From Sediminibacterium sp. (GTDB lineage: Bacteria; Bacteroidota; Bacteroidia; B-17B0; Aurantibacillaceae): a stretch of DNA of 35,641 bases. A model generated the notes under the pieces. The model ran no database searches, was not told where the DNA came from, and worked only from the letters and a program-made list of their open reading frames with translations. The DNA lies in NCBI GenBank assembly GCA_030054095.1, contig JASGCO010000037.1:1-35641 (forward strand), given 5' to 3'. Both the position numbers and the translations under genes were made by a program. Position 1 is the stretch's first letter; every line of letters begins with the position of its first letter. Below are positions 23,692 to 32,800 of this stretch, piece by piece.

Positions 23692-25761
23692 TTACATTCC
23701 CAACTGATTCATAATGTATTCAAAGGTGAATGTCCAGTTATCTATGCTTTGTTTGGTGTTTTGGCCGCTGCCATGCCCGCTGTTGTAATCTACATATAAC
23801 AACACCGGGTTCTTCTGAGCCGGGTGATTTTGTAAAGCCGCTACAAACTTTTTGGCATGTAGTGGATCTACACGACTTTCATTAGCACCAGTGGTTACCA
23901 ACATAGAAGGTAAACTGATTTCCTTTTTAATGTTATGATAAGGAGAATAACTCAATAAATTTTTAAAGTCCTCGGCATTATCTGAAGAACCATACTCCGG
24001 AATCCAGTAACGTGCAATCAGAAACTGATGGTAACGAATCATGTCTAAAAGCGGCACCTGACAAACAATAGCTTTATATAACTCGGGGCGTTGGGTGGCA
24101 ATGGCCCCCATTAATAAACCACCATTACTACCTCCCATTGCCACTAGTTTTGTAGCGTTTGTATATTTATTTTTAATTAACCACTCGGCGCAGCTATTAA
24201 AATCATCGAAACAGTTCTGCTTCTTCAGCAACATCCCATCGCGGTGCCAGCTTTCTCCGTACTCATCTCCACCGCGGATTCCAGCTTCTACTACCACACC
24301 TCCCGAATTAAGGAAATGATTATAAAATCCGTAATAGTGCACATCTATACCAGAGTTAAATCCACCATAAGCGGTTAACAAAGTAGGATTATTCCCATCC
24401 AGCTTTATGTCTTTACGGTGTAAAACAAACATTGGCACCCTTGTACCATCTTTAGAAGTATAGAACATGATTTCACCGGTAATATTACTCATATCAATGG
24501 CTAAACGGCGCTGATAAAATAGCCGCCATTTGAAATCTCTGGCAGAAGCCACATAGGTTTTAGAAGTGGACGTAAACGTATTAAGGGTAACATAAAGAGA
24601 ATCTTCTTCGCGGTCGTAACTCATCCCTGCCACGTTTCCCTTTTCGGGCAATTCAAGTTCCCTTTCTTTAATTCCATCCAGCGAGTACAAGACCAGACGG
24701 CTTACAATATCCTTTTTTTCCTGAATAATCACATGCGTTTTTGTTACGGCATAATCCTGTTTAACACTCTTATCTTCTGGCACCAGGTCTTTCCAGTTTT
24801 TATAATCGGGAGTAGTGACATTCCCCACCATTAAACGGTAATTAGGGGCATTATCATTGGTTAAAACATAGAATTTATCGCCAATGGCATAAGGATAAGC
24901 ATTGTATTTATCGCTTTTATAAATCTCTTTACCTTTTTCATCCGTTCCGGTTTTCTTTATCAAAAGTGTATTAGCGTAAAAATCACTTTCACCTAAAAAT
25001 GTTGCTTCCGCATAACGGTTATCGTAAATAAAAAAGGAGTTCTTGGCATCCTTCGTTGTACCAATTTCTGTGGCTTTAGAGAAAGGGTCGCCCAATTTCC
25101 ACCGGTATGTTTTTAAAGGCCGCTGTTTGTCAATATCCTCTTTAGTTCGTATGGTTACATATCCTTCGTTTTGCGATTTGGTAAACGAAAAACCAAATAC
25201 ATCAGATAACGGCGAATACACCTGTTTAGCAGTTTTGGTATCTATAAAATAAACGGTTGAAATTTCACCACCGCTTTTTTGAGCACTGATAGCCGCCAGG
25301 CTTCCGTCGTATGTATATTGTATGCCAGATGTTGAAGTATTGCCACTCGGATCTATCTGCATTGGATCCCAGATGAGTGTTTTTTTATCGCCTTCAATGG
25401 CATACAGCTTCCCTTGTTTATCACCCTTTTTCTTTACACTTTGAAAGGCCGCTTTTCCTACCTTGTTCACTGGCCCTTCATAATCCATATCTATGTAACT
25501 TTCGATACTTTTTCTAAGTTCGGGGTGCTCCTTTTGCGTTTTTTTCAGATAATCGAGCGTAAACTCATGTTGTTGTCTGGTCCACGCCACTACCTTAGGA
25601 TCTTTACCATCTTCGAGCCATCTGAAATTATCGGTAAGTTTTACACCGTGCAACTCATCGGTTACCGGACTGGCAAGTGTTTCCGGATAAACAGGTTTAT
25701 TTTGTGAACAGGCTACACCGGCACAAAAAACGCTAAGTGAAAATGTGAGTGGTTTAATCAT
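23692..25761 (-). CDS. Prolyl oligopeptidase, S9A family, lipoprotein
   Basis: This 689-residue serine peptidase cuts after proline in short peptides. The N-terminal signal ends in GVACSQ, so it is probably lipid-anchored through Cys18. The middle is a beta-propeller that filters substrate size. The C-terminal alpha/beta hydrolase domain carries Ser545 in MGGSNGGLL, Asp632 in ANESRVDPLH and His663 in NSGHGSGQ, the full triad in S9 order. Its length fits the family (about 690-730). It may process proline-rich peptides in the same compartment as the three isomerases downstream, but co-transcription with them is not certain because 87 bases separate the genes. Confidence 0.96.
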   Translation of the reverse strand: MIKPLTFSLSVFCAGVACSQNKPVYPETLASPVTDELHGVKLTDNFRWLEDGKDPKVVAWTRQQHEFTLDYLKKTQKEHPELRKSIESYIDMDYEGPVNKVGKAAFQSVKKKGDKQGKLYAIEGDKKTLIWDPMQIDPSGNTSTSGIQYTYDGSLAAISAQKSGGEISTVYFIDTKTAKQVYSPLSDVFGFSFTKSQNEGYVTIRTKEDIDKQRPLKTYRWKLGDPFSKATEIGTTKDAKNSFFIYDNRYAEATFLGESDFYANTLLIKKTGTDEKGKEIYKSDKYNAYPYAIGDKFYVLTNDNAPNYRLMVGNVTTPDYKNWKDLVPEDKSVKQDYAVTKTHVIIQEKKDIVSRLVLYSLDGIKERELELPEKGNVAGMSYDREEDSLYVTLNTFTSTSKTYVASARDFKWRLFYQRRLAIDMSNITGEIMFYTSKDGTRVPMFVLHRKDIKLDGNNPTLLTAYGGFNSGIDVHYYGFYNHFLNSGGVVVEAGIRGGDEYGESWHRDGMLLKKQNCFDDFNSCAEWLIKNKYTNATKLVAMGGSNGGLLMGAIATQRPELYKAIVCQVPLLDMIRYHQFLIARYWIPEYGSSDNAEDFKNLLSYSPYHNIKKEISLPSMLVTTGANESRVDPLHAKKFVAALQNHPAQKNPVLLYVDYNSGHGSGQNTKQSIDNWTFTFEYIMNQLGM

Positions 25762-26065
25762 ACTAAAATTTAAAGTAATAAAGATAGCGTTATATGTTTG
25801 ATCCTGTTGTTAATAAAATTGAATCTTAGCCCCCATTCAAATGTTCCGGTAGCAAATGAATAATCGCTAATAATTACTAAACCTGAACCACTAAGCATTT
25901 TTATACAACCAAAAGATGAGAAACTAAAAATACAAACGTTCCATAAATGTTACAGACACACTAACCGAAATGTAAACGGGCCCTCTGTAATGTTAAAATT
26001 AAAGAACACAGTCTAAATGTAAATCTATATTCAGATTTTTAATCTTACATTCATGTTATTCCAAC
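25762..26065. other. Divergent intergenic region, no gene seen
   Basis: This AT-rich spacer lies between the prolyl oligopeptidase (minus) and the type IX secreted protein (plus). A near-consensus TATCTTTA on the minus strand just before the oligopeptidase may be its -7 box. No RNA gene, repeat or ORF is evident. Confidence 0.5.
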
Positions 26066-26073
26066 TATCTTTG
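26066..26073 (+). promoter_or_regulatory. TAnnTTTG -7 box abutting the type IX secreted protein gene
   Basis: TATCTTTG is followed by five bases and then ATG 26079. The predicted start of transcription falls at the start codon, so the mRNA is probably leaderless. Confidence 0.6.
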
Positions 26074-26078
26074 TTTGT

Positions 26079-27041
26079 ATGTTAAGTAAAAAAATACTTC
26101 TTCGTCTATTTTGTGTTCTGGCAAGTTATCAACTCTTTAACGTAACTTTTGCGCAACCTTCCAATTTTTATTTTCAGAATAATCCTGTTTGGCAGGTGAG
26201 GGATATGCAATATGGATCTAATTTACCTTGCGCCCATATTTTTGTAAATGAATTTAGTGTATCGAATGACAGTACCGTTAATGGTAAGGTATATAAAAAA
26301 CTACTTGAGAAAACTCAGGATCTGGGCTACCAACTGGTAGGACAACCTCCTTATATTCCTTATTATTGTACCGGACCAATCCTGCCATACACTGGTGTCC
26401 CTTCTTTAAAATGCCTGATCCGCTCTCAAAATAAACAAATGTATGTGCTTCCCAATGGTACATCTACTGAATACCTTTTATACGATTTTAATCTTCAGAT
26501 AGGAAGCACACTTCCTCAAACACCTATCAATAACGGCACTATTACAGTGAGCAGCATTGACAGTATTTTAACACCCAACGGGTACCGGAAACGTTTTCTT
26601 CTGAACAGCGCTAACAACCCCTCGCAATACCTTATCGAAGGGATTGGTCACTCTAAAGGTTTTATAGATGAAACGATGGAAGGGCAATTAAGTCATATTT
26701 CGTGGTTGGAATGCTATAAACAATCTTCTTCTCCCTGGATCAACATTTCGGGGAATGCGTGTATTGCGCTTTCGGTTAAAGCCCCTGAATCGTTCATTGC
26801 TTCTACAAAAGTTGCCCCGAATCCTTTCACTTATGAAACCACATTCAGATTTAGTACCGATATTGAAGATGGAGTACTTTATGTATATTCCAGTACAGGC
26901 AAACTATGTGGTACTTACCCGAAAATACATGGTGATTCATACGTTTTTCAACGTCAGCAACTCCCCTGCGGATTGTATTTTTTTGAGTTAAAAGATAAAC
27001 AAACAACGCTTGAGCATGGCCGTTTTATTATCCATGACTAA
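26079..27041 (+). CDS. Secreted protein with type IX C-terminal sorting domain
   Basis: This 320-residue protein has a signal peptide ending near VTFAQ. The last 75 residues have the type A sorting-domain pattern: VAPNPFTYETTFRF, then VLYVYSSTGKLC, and the final GLYFFELKDKQ...GRFIIHD. This domain takes proteins through the PorV-linked type IX machine and is cut off on attachment to the surface. The rest is an unknown beta-rich region with several cysteines (PCAHIF, YYCTGP, LKCLIRS). The gene stands alone between divergent and convergent neighbours and is preceded by a promoter box close to its ATG. The cargo function is unknown. Confidence 0.88.
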   Translation: MLSKKILLRLFCVLASYQLFNVTFAQPSNFYFQNNPVWQVRDMQYGSNLPCAHIFVNEFSVSNDSTVNGKVYKKLLEKTQDLGYQLVGQPPYIPYYCTGPILPYTGVPSLKCLIRSQNKQMYVLPNGTSTEYLLYDFNLQIGSTLPQTPINNGTITVSSIDSILTPNGYRKRFLLNSANNPSQYLIEGIGHSKGFIDETMEGQLSHISWLECYKQSSSPWINISGNACIALSVKAPESFIASTKVAPNPFTYETTFRFSTDIEDGVLYVYSSTGKLCGTYPKIHGDSYVFQRQQLPCGLYFFELKDKQTTLEHGRFIIHD

Positions 27042-27091
27042 AACACTGGTAAAGCCGTTCGCTAAAACCGGACATATCTGAGTTCTCTAAG

Positions 27092-27619
27092 CTATTTTTT
27101 ATCGAATAAAAAAGACATACTTTTTTCAGGAGCACTTACTTTAGCGCTCTTTTGTACGCCGCTTACCTCTACCTGACAAATATTGACCTGCTCCTTTATA
27201 AAATCATATAAAATGGTATTTTCTAACTCTACCGCTTTTATCTTATCCGGAGCAGAGGCCTCAAGATAACACCAAACAGCATCTGTTTCCTGCTCAAAAC
27301 CCAGCATTTTATAAGTTATAGCCCGGCCGTTAACTTTTATACTTAAATGTGTTTTCAAATAACCCATAATCCATTGCTCCTGCTCCTGCCGGTTGGTACC
27401 ATTTATAAGATCAACCTTTGCTTTATAAATTTTACGGAGCGCGTCTTCAAAATCGTTAGTAAATAATTTACAGGTAACACTCAATGTTTTATCTTTACTG
27501 CTGTGCTTAATAGTGGTAACAGACAGGTAAAACGGATGCCTGGCCGAAATACAAAAAGCCGCAATAGTCAGGAGGCTTACAAAAACAAACAAACGTTTTT
27601 TTAATACAGCATTAAACAT
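27092..27619 (-). CDS. DUF6702-like exported protein
   Basis: The start at 27619 gives 175 residues with an N-terminal signal or anchor (MFNAVLKKRLFVFVSLLTI). HPFYLSVTTIKHSSKDKTLSVTCKLFTNDFEDALRKI is the hallmark of the DUF6702 family, which in Bacteroidota is usually found beside HupE-like and M1 peptidase genes, as here. The longer frame to 27649 would overlap the divergent hupE-like gene and its own promoter and is rejected. An exact TATTTTTG box stands 7 bases before the ATG. The function is unknown; it may act with the divergent operon. Confidence 0.8.
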   Translation of the reverse strand: MFNAVLKKRLFVFVSLLTIAAFCISARHPFYLSVTTIKHSSKDKTLSVTCKLFTNDFEDALRKIYKAKVDLINGTNRQEQEQWIMGYLKTHLSIKVNGRAITYKMLGFEQETDAVWCYLEASAPDKIKAVELENTILYDFIKEQVNICQVEVSGVQKSAKVSAPEKSMSFLFDKK

Positions 27620-27626
27620 GTAAAAA

Positions 27627-27634
27627 CAAAAATA
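27627..27634 (-). promoter_or_regulatory. TAnnTTTG -7 box for the DUF6702-like gene
   Basis: TATTTTTG is followed by 7 bases and the ATG at 27619. Only 20 bases separate this ATG from the divergent hupE-like start at 27640, so the box lies just outside the plus-strand gene and its upstream element must be within that gene. Confidence 0.6.
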
Positions 27635-27639
27635 CAAAA

Positions 27640-28227
27640 ATGGATACATTTATACTTTGGTTTACTACCGGATTAGAGCACATTACAGATCTTAAAGGCT
27701 ATGATCACATTTTATTTGTCAGTCTTTTGGTATTAACTTATCCTTTCGGACAATGGGGCAAACTATTAGGCCTAATTACGGCGTTTACTCTGGGACATTG
27801 CATAACACTTGTTTTAAGCAGTTTTAACATAGTACAGCCCCCTCAAACCCTCACAGAATTGCTGATTGCCCTGAGTATCTTATCAGTAGCGGTTTACCAT
27901 TTACTGAATTTTAAAAAGGAATCTACCGCCCCCCTGAGCGTTGTTTTTATAATAACCCTTATTTTTGGTTTGGTGCATGGTTTAGGCTTCTCCTTCTTAT
28001 TAAAATCTATGCTTGGAAATGAGGAAACTATTGTGCTTCCCCTGCTTTATTTTAATCTGGGCATAGAGGCCGGGCAGGTGTTCATCATAGTAGCGGTATT
28101 AATATTTTCCTTAATTTTAGGTTTCATTTTCAAGTGGCCGTTCCGGTATTATAAGTTAATACTGGTTATCTTAATAGGGTTAATGGCATTAAAAATGAGC
28201 ATAGAACGTTTGATTGATTTACTATGA
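27640..28227 (+). CDS. HupE/UreJ-like membrane protein
   Basis: This 195-residue integral membrane protein has about six helices. Family marks are GYDHILFVSLL at residue 20, FTLGHCITLV near 50, FGLVHGLGFSFLL near 108 and LYFNLGIEAGQVFII near 130. The His residues in helices are typical of HupE/UreJ proteins, which are thought to carry nickel or another metal in some bacteria. In Bacteroidota this short form is usually found with DUF6702 and M1 peptidase genes rather than hydrogenase or urease, so metal transport is unproven. It overlaps the next gene by 4 bases (ATGA). Confidence 0.85.
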   Translation: MDTFILWFTTGLEHITDLKGYDHILFVSLLVLTYPFGQWGKLLGLITAFTLGHCITLVLSSFNIVQPPQTLTELLIALSILSVAVYHLLNFKKESTAPLSVVFIITLIFGLVHGLGFSFLLKSMLGNEETIVLPLLYFNLGIEAGQVFIIVAVLIFSLILGFIFKWPFRYYKLILVILIGLMALKMSIERLIDLL

Positions 28228-30569
28228 AATATTTTTTGACGGTTTTAGGTATAGCCGGAGGTTTTTGGCTGAAAGGACAAAACATACAAAATAATCCCGG
28301 CTCTAACCACGGGAATAAGTTTGAACAACTGGGGAGTATTTTGCCGACTCCCAACAATTACCGTACCGCCAGCGGAGCGCCCGGGTACCAATACTGGCAG
28401 CAACGGGCCGACTACGATATTGATGTAACACTCGATGAGAAAAACACATCCATTATTGGCAGCGAATGGATCACGTATTACAACAATTCACCCGATAAGC
28501 TATCGTATTTGTGGTTGCAACTGGATGAGAACCAACACGACCCAAATGTGGATGGGAATAATATGGATGAATCTACTTTACCTTCCAGTATTACCGATCA
28601 AACGATTAAAAGTCTGCAATTAAAAGAACGGCTGGCCGGTTTGGGAGATAAAATTGATGAGGTAACAGATGAATTAGGAAAACCGCTCAAATACACCATT
28701 AATCAAACCATGATGCGGATTGATTTGCCAAATGGTATAGCACCCAAAGCCAAGTTAAAATTTAAAGTAAAATGGCATTATAAAATGCCTAATCGTATGG
28801 ATGTTGGCGGACGCGGTGGTTACGAGTATTTTCCTGAAGACGGAAATTATTTGTTTACGATGACGCAGTGGTACCCACGTTTGTGTGTGTACAGCGATTT
28901 CCATGGCTGGCAGAACAAACAATACCTGGGACGTGGCGAGTTTGCCTTAACCTTCGGTAATTTTAAAGTGAAAATGACAGTACCAGCCGATCATCTGGTG
29001 TGCAGCACGGGTGAGTGTCAAAACTACGCGCAAGTGCTCTCTCCGGCTCAAATGGCTCGCTGGCAAAAAGCACAAACCGCTAAAGAACCTGTGGAAATTG
29101 GCTTGCTGGAAGACGCTAAAAACGCCGAAAAAACAAAAAACGCCGGAGGCGCCACCAAAACCTGGATTTTTAAGGCCGACAGCGTACGCGATTTTGCCTG
29201 GGGCAGTTCGCGAAAATATATCTGGGACGCTATGCCGGTTACCTGTGAAAAGAAACGGGTGATGTGTATGAGTTTCTATCCTAAAGAAGCGTACGGGCTT
29301 TACCGTCGTTACTCTACCAAAGTAGTAGCGCATACCATTAAAACCTACTCTAAATACAGCATTGCCTACCCCTACCCTGTGGCGCAAAGCATAGAAGCCG
29401 CCAACGGCATGGAATACCCGATGATCTGTTTTAATTTTGGGCGAACTGAAAAAGACGGCACCTACACTGAGGGGACTAAAAATGGTATGATTATGGTTAT
29501 CATTCACGAAGTGGGGCATAATTTTTTCCCTATGATCATTAACAGCGACGAACGTCAGTGGAGCTGGATGGATGAAGGCCTAAATACATTTGTTCAGTTT
29601 TTAACCGAGCAGGAGTGGGATGTAAATTACCCATCCAACCGTGGCCCTGCCCATAAAATGGTAGATTACCTGCGTTTGCCTAAAAACCAACTGGAACCCA
29701 TTATGACCAATAGCGAAAACATTCACAACTTTGGCGCTAATGCTTACGGTAAACCTGCCACAGCCTTAACCATTTTACGCGAAACGGTAATGGGACGCGA
29801 ATTATTTGACTACGCGTTTAAAGAGTATTGCCGTCGTTGGGCGTTTAAACACCCTGAACCGGCTGATTTTTTCAGAACCATGGAAGATGCCAGTGGCGTG
29901 GATTTAGATTGGTTCTGGCGTGCCTGGTTTTATGACATTGAACCAGTGGACATCAGTATAGATACCGTTAAAGTATTTCAGATCAGCGATAACAAAAAAG
30001 TGCCTGTAAAAATAGACACCATTGTTAATTACCCTCGCATGAAAGAATTCGAGTACATTACACAACTCCGTAACCGCGAAAGTGGGCTTAAAACAGTTGT
30101 TCAGCAAGATACCAGCTTACAGGATTTTTACTACAGCTATAAAGGCGAACCCAACATTACAAAAGAAACACGCGATCGGTATGCTTCTCTGGAATCGTTC
30201 CCCGACAGTTTGTATAACAAGTACAACAGTTACTATTTTTACGAGTTAAAACTCAGTAATAAAGGTGGGTGTGTTAGTCCGGTGATTATTGAATGGCTAT
30301 ACGCTGATGGATCGAAGGAAATTGAACGGATCAACGCTTACATCTGGCGGAAAAATGAGAAAGAGATTACCAAAGCCTATATGAAATCTAAAAAAGTGAT
30401 AGGTATTATGTTGGATCCTTACCTCGAAACAGCCGACATTAATGTAAAAAACAATAGCTGGAATATAAAAACAGAACCATCGCGGTTCGATGCATTTAAA
30501 GAAAAAGCAGGCAGGGCTCGCGGCCAGAGTAATGGCAGTAACCCTATGCAAAAAGCCAAAGCCAAATAA
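28224..30569 (+). CDS. M1 family zinc metallopeptidase
   Basis: This 781-residue aminopeptidase-like enzyme has an N-terminal signal-like segment (FLTVLGIAGGFWLKGQ). A beta domain of the M1 type begins near YDIDVTLDEKNTSIIGSEWITYYN. The zinc site is HEVGH (428-432) with the third ligand Glu451 in WMDEGLNTF, exactly 18 residues between them. The usual GAMEN exopeptidase motif appears changed: the corresponding region reads EAANGMEYPM, common in this Bacteroidota subgroup. It is therefore likely an exported peptidase but perhaps with altered specificity. The C-terminus carries a charged tail ending in lysines. The gene overlaps the hupE-like gene by 4 bases and precedes gldA by 5 bases, a tight operon. 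Confidence 0.94.
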   Translation: MKYFLTVLGIAGGFWLKGQNIQNNPGSNHGNKFEQLGSILPTPNNYRTASGAPGYQYWQQRADYDIDVTLDEKNTSIIGSEWITYYNNSPDKLSYLWLQLDENQHDPNVDGNNMDESTLPSSITDQTIKSLQLKERLAGLGDKIDEVTDELGKPLKYTINQTMMRIDLPNGIAPKAKLKFKVKWHYKMPNRMDVGGRGGYEYFPEDGNYLFTMTQWYPRLCVYSDFHGWQNKQYLGRGEFALTFGNFKVKMTVPADHLVCSTGECQNYAQVLSPAQMARWQKAQTAKEPVEIGLLEDAKNAEKTKNAGGATKTWIFKADSVRDFAWGSSRKYIWDAMPVTCEKKRVMCMSFYPKEAYGLYRRYSTKVVAHTIKTYSKYSIAYPYPVAQSIEAANGMEYPMICFNFGRTEKDGTYTEGTKNGMIMVIIHEVGHNFFPMIINSDERQWSWMDEGLNTFVQFLTEQEWDVNYPSNRGPAHKMVDYLRLPKNQLEPIMTNSENIHNFGANAYGKPATALTILRETVMGRELFDYAFKEYCRRWAFKHPEPADFFRTMEDASGVDLDWFWRAWFYDIEPVDISIDTVKVFQISDNKKVPVKIDTIVNYPRMKEFEYITQLRNRESGLKTVVQQDTSLQDFYYSYKGEPNITKETRDRYASLESFPDSLYNKYNSYYFYELKLSNKGGCVSPVIIEWLYADGSKEIERINAYIWRKNEKEITKAYMKSKKVIGIMLDPYLETADINVKNNSWNIKTEPSRFDAFKEKAGRARGQSNGSNPMQKAKAK

Positions 30570-30574
30570 AGTGT

Positions 30575-31489
30575 ATGTCTATTGAAGTTAACCATATCAC
30601 CAAATTATATGGGGCGCAAAAGGCCCTGAACGATGTCAGTTTTTCAGTTGGTGAAAAGGAAATTGTAGGTTTTTTAGGTCCGAATGGTGCTGGTAAAAGT
30701 ACCATGATGAAAATTATAACCTGTTACATTCCACCCACAAACGGTACGGTTAAAGTATGTGGATTTGATACAGCGGAAGAAAGCATTGCTGTCCGGCGGC
30801 AAATCGGGTATTTACCCGAACACAATCCCTTGTACCTCGATATGTACGTAAAGGAATTTTTGGCTTTTGCGGCTGGTCTTTACAACGTAAAAAATACGGT
30901 GCAACGGGTTAAAGATATGATTGCCCTTACCGGACTGGAACGGGAACAAAATAAAAAAATAGGCGCTTTAAGTAAAGGCTACCGCCAGCGTGTGGGATTG
31001 GCGCAAGCCATGATTCATGATCCTAAAGTTCTGATTATGGACGAACCCACTACAGGTTTGGATCCGAACCAGCTTCAGGAAATCCGGAACCTGATTAAAC
31101 AACTTGGCAACGAAAAAACGGTGATGTTAAGTACACACATTATGCAGGAAGTAGAAGCCTTGTGTAACCGCGTCATTATTATTAATAAAGGTGAAATTGT
31201 GGCCAACGCCGATACCCGCGATTTACAGGCAAATAATAAGCGCCAGATGATTACGGTTGAATTTGATAAACCCACCAGTGCTTCACTATTACGTAAAATT
31301 GCTCATGTAACTGATGCCCATAATAAACGGGACAATATCTGGCAATTAAGTATTTCTACACAAGATGATGTACGTAAAACGATTTTCGATTTCGCGGTAC
31401 AAAATCAGTTAAGCGTGTTAACATTAACGCGCGATGAGCAAAAACTGGAAGATATCTTTAAACAATTAACTGCAGAGAGCCAAAGCTAA
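30575..31489 (+). CDS. gldA: ABC transporter ATPase, GldA type (gliding motility)
   Basis: This 304-residue ATPase is closest in form to GldA, the ATP-binding part of the GldA-GldF-GldG transporter needed for gliding in Flavobacterium. Walker A is GPNGAGKST, the signature is LSKGYRQRVG, Walker B is LIMDEPTTGLDP, and the switch His lies in LSTHIMQEVEAL. A C-terminal region of about 80 residues matches the GldA/CcmA-like extension. It is the last gene of the hupE-like, M1 peptidase, gldA operon. The membrane partners GldF and GldG are not in the window, as is usual for gldA. A general ABC-2 exporter ATPase remains possible. Confidence 0.85.
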   Translation: MSIEVNHITKLYGAQKALNDVSFSVGEKEIVGFLGPNGAGKSTMMKIITCYIPPTNGTVKVCGFDTAEESIAVRRQIGYLPEHNPLYLDMYVKEFLAFAAGLYNVKNTVQRVKDMIALTGLEREQNKKIGALSKGYRQRVGLAQAMIHDPKVLIMDEPTTGLDPNQLQEIRNLIKQLGNEKTVMLSTHIMQEVEALCNRVIIINKGEIVANADTRDLQANNKRQMITVEFDKPTSASLLRKIAHVTDAHNKRDNIWQLSISTQDDVRKTIFDFAVQNQLSVLTLTRDEQKLEDIFKQLTAESQS

Positions 31490-31798
31490 TAACATTTAGC
31501 TAAGTGCCTCAGTTAGTTTGTGGGTTAACTACACCTTCAGTAAAAGTAACCAGTTCTTCAAAGTGTATTAGGTATTTGGTACCATTCGGTTCCTCTACAC
31601 CTTACCGTTCCATTATAACATTACTGTCCTTTTACCCAGTTATACCCTGACGTTAACATCTCCAATAAGATGTCTGTGCCTTTATTAATTAGCATAAAAC
31701 AAGTAATACCTACGCATACCAGCCCGAAACTACAATTAACTTCATATATTTATGAGTTATGGGTCACACCCCCCGATGCCATATTAATTAGAAAATAT
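31490..31798. other. Intergenic stretch, no gene supported
   Basis: This 309-base spacer lies between gldA and the Crp/Fnr gene. An ORF could start at 31670 but adds 43 residues of no family character before the conserved Crp/Fnr domain, so it is not used. No terminator with a clear stem and T run, RNA gene or repeat is seen. Confidence 0.5.
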
Positions 31799-32377
31799 AT
31801 GAAAGAAGATCACTTCTTAAAAACAATTTTCCCTGCCACTGAGTTTAAAGAGCATGAGCTTTCACGGATACTTACAAAATTTAAACGGGTAACATTCTCC
31901 AAAAAAGATTTTCTATTAAAGGAAGGTAAGATTGAAAATTATTACTGGATTCTTGAAAGCGGTTTTATACGTTCTTTTGTAAACGACACTAAGGGTAACG
32001 ACATTACCACAAATTTTTATGGTTCGAAAGACATTGTCATTGATTGGTCTTCGTTTTTTCTTCGTCACCCAACAAGAGAAAATATTCAGGCATTAACTGA
32101 CTGTGTTTGCTGGCGGTTGGATTTTGAGAATTTTCAACACTTGTTCCACGGCAGTGGAACATTCAGAGAGCATGGGCGAAGACGGTTGGTGAGTGCGTAC
32201 CTCGCCCTGAAAAATCATAGTGTTTCAATTATTGCGGATCAGGCCAAAGAAAGATACATTCAGCTTTTGAAAGACAAACCGCACATCGTTCAAAATGTTT
32301 CGTTGCACCATCTGGCTACTTTTTTAGGCATTACAAAATACTCTTTAAGCAGGATACGAAAAGGCATTTCCCTATAA
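31799..32377 (+). CDS. Crp/Fnr-family transcription regulator
   Basis: The start at 31799 gives 192 residues: a cyclic-nucleotide-binding-like beta domain (FSKKDFLLKEGKIENYYWILESGFIRSF) followed by a C-terminal helix-turn-helix (VSLHHLATFLGITKYSLSRIRKG). The HTH is the short SLSRIRK type common in Bacteroidota regulators, which often do not bind cAMP. No Fe-S cysteine cluster of Fnr type is seen; the two cysteines (DCVCWRLD) lie within the barrel. The earlier ATG at 31670 is ignored because it adds an unlikely extension. The target is unknown; the membrane protein genes to the right are candidates. Confidence 0.88.
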   Translation: MKEDHFLKTIFPATEFKEHELSRILTKFKRVTFSKKDFLLKEGKIENYYWILESGFIRSFVNDTKGNDITTNFYGSKDIVIDWSSFFLRHPTRENIQALTDCVCWRLDFENFQHLFHGSGTFREHGRRRLVSAYLALKNHSVSIIADQAKERYIQLLKDKPHIVQNVSLHHLATFLGITKYSLSRIRKGISL

Positions 32378-32405
32378 ATTGTCTTTTTTGCCATAAGGCA
32401 ACTTT

Positions 32406-32772
32406 TTAGCAAAATGATCCCACTATTTTTGTGCTGCGTTTAAAATCGATACACATGGGAATTTCCAAAAAGTTCAGATTGCCTTTTAAAACACTAGCTG
32501 GCAACATACTTACTAGCTCCAGACCGATGATCAGATTACCGTCGTTATCTATAGAAGTTACCCATTTACTATTATCAAAGGACGGGCTAATATCTACTTC
32601 AGAATCCGGTTTTGATGGCGTAATCATCGGATATGAGTCATCAATAAAAAATACAGTCTCCAAAAAAAGGGGGTGCTGGGCGAACAGGTATATGAAAGTG
32701 TTTGCGAAAATGAGTGGACGTGTGTTTAGAACGAGGATACACAATTCTATTTTTTACTGGCGAAAGAATTAA
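32406..32772. other. Locus with open frames on both strands, coding strand unclear
   Basis: On the plus strand an ATG at 32455 gives 105 residues (Ser/Thr- and Lys/Arg-rich), preceded by an exact TATTTTTG box at 32424-32431. On the minus strand 32744-32406 gives 112 residues with a more protein-like middle (DSEVDISPSFDNSKW, NDGNLIIGLELVSM). Neither matches a family I know. Either could be a small gene, or the locus could be a decayed remnant. The promoter favours plus, while the composition favours minus. Confidence 0.3.
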
Positions 32773-32783
32773 CCCATAATCTA

Positions 32784-32791
32784 TAAATTTG
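32784..32791 (+). promoter_or_regulatory. TAnnTTTG -7 box before the 212-residue membrane protein
   Basis: TAAATTTG is followed by nine bases and ATG 32801. The box position shows that the in-frame TTG at 32789 cannot be the start. Confidence 0.55.
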
Positions 32792-32800
32792 ATATACAAA

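Noticed and set aside
28947..29519. Minus-strand frame of 190 codons inside the M1 peptidase
   Set aside because: The M1 peptidase with an intact zinc site uses the other strand; the His/Phe-rich translation is typical of a shadow.
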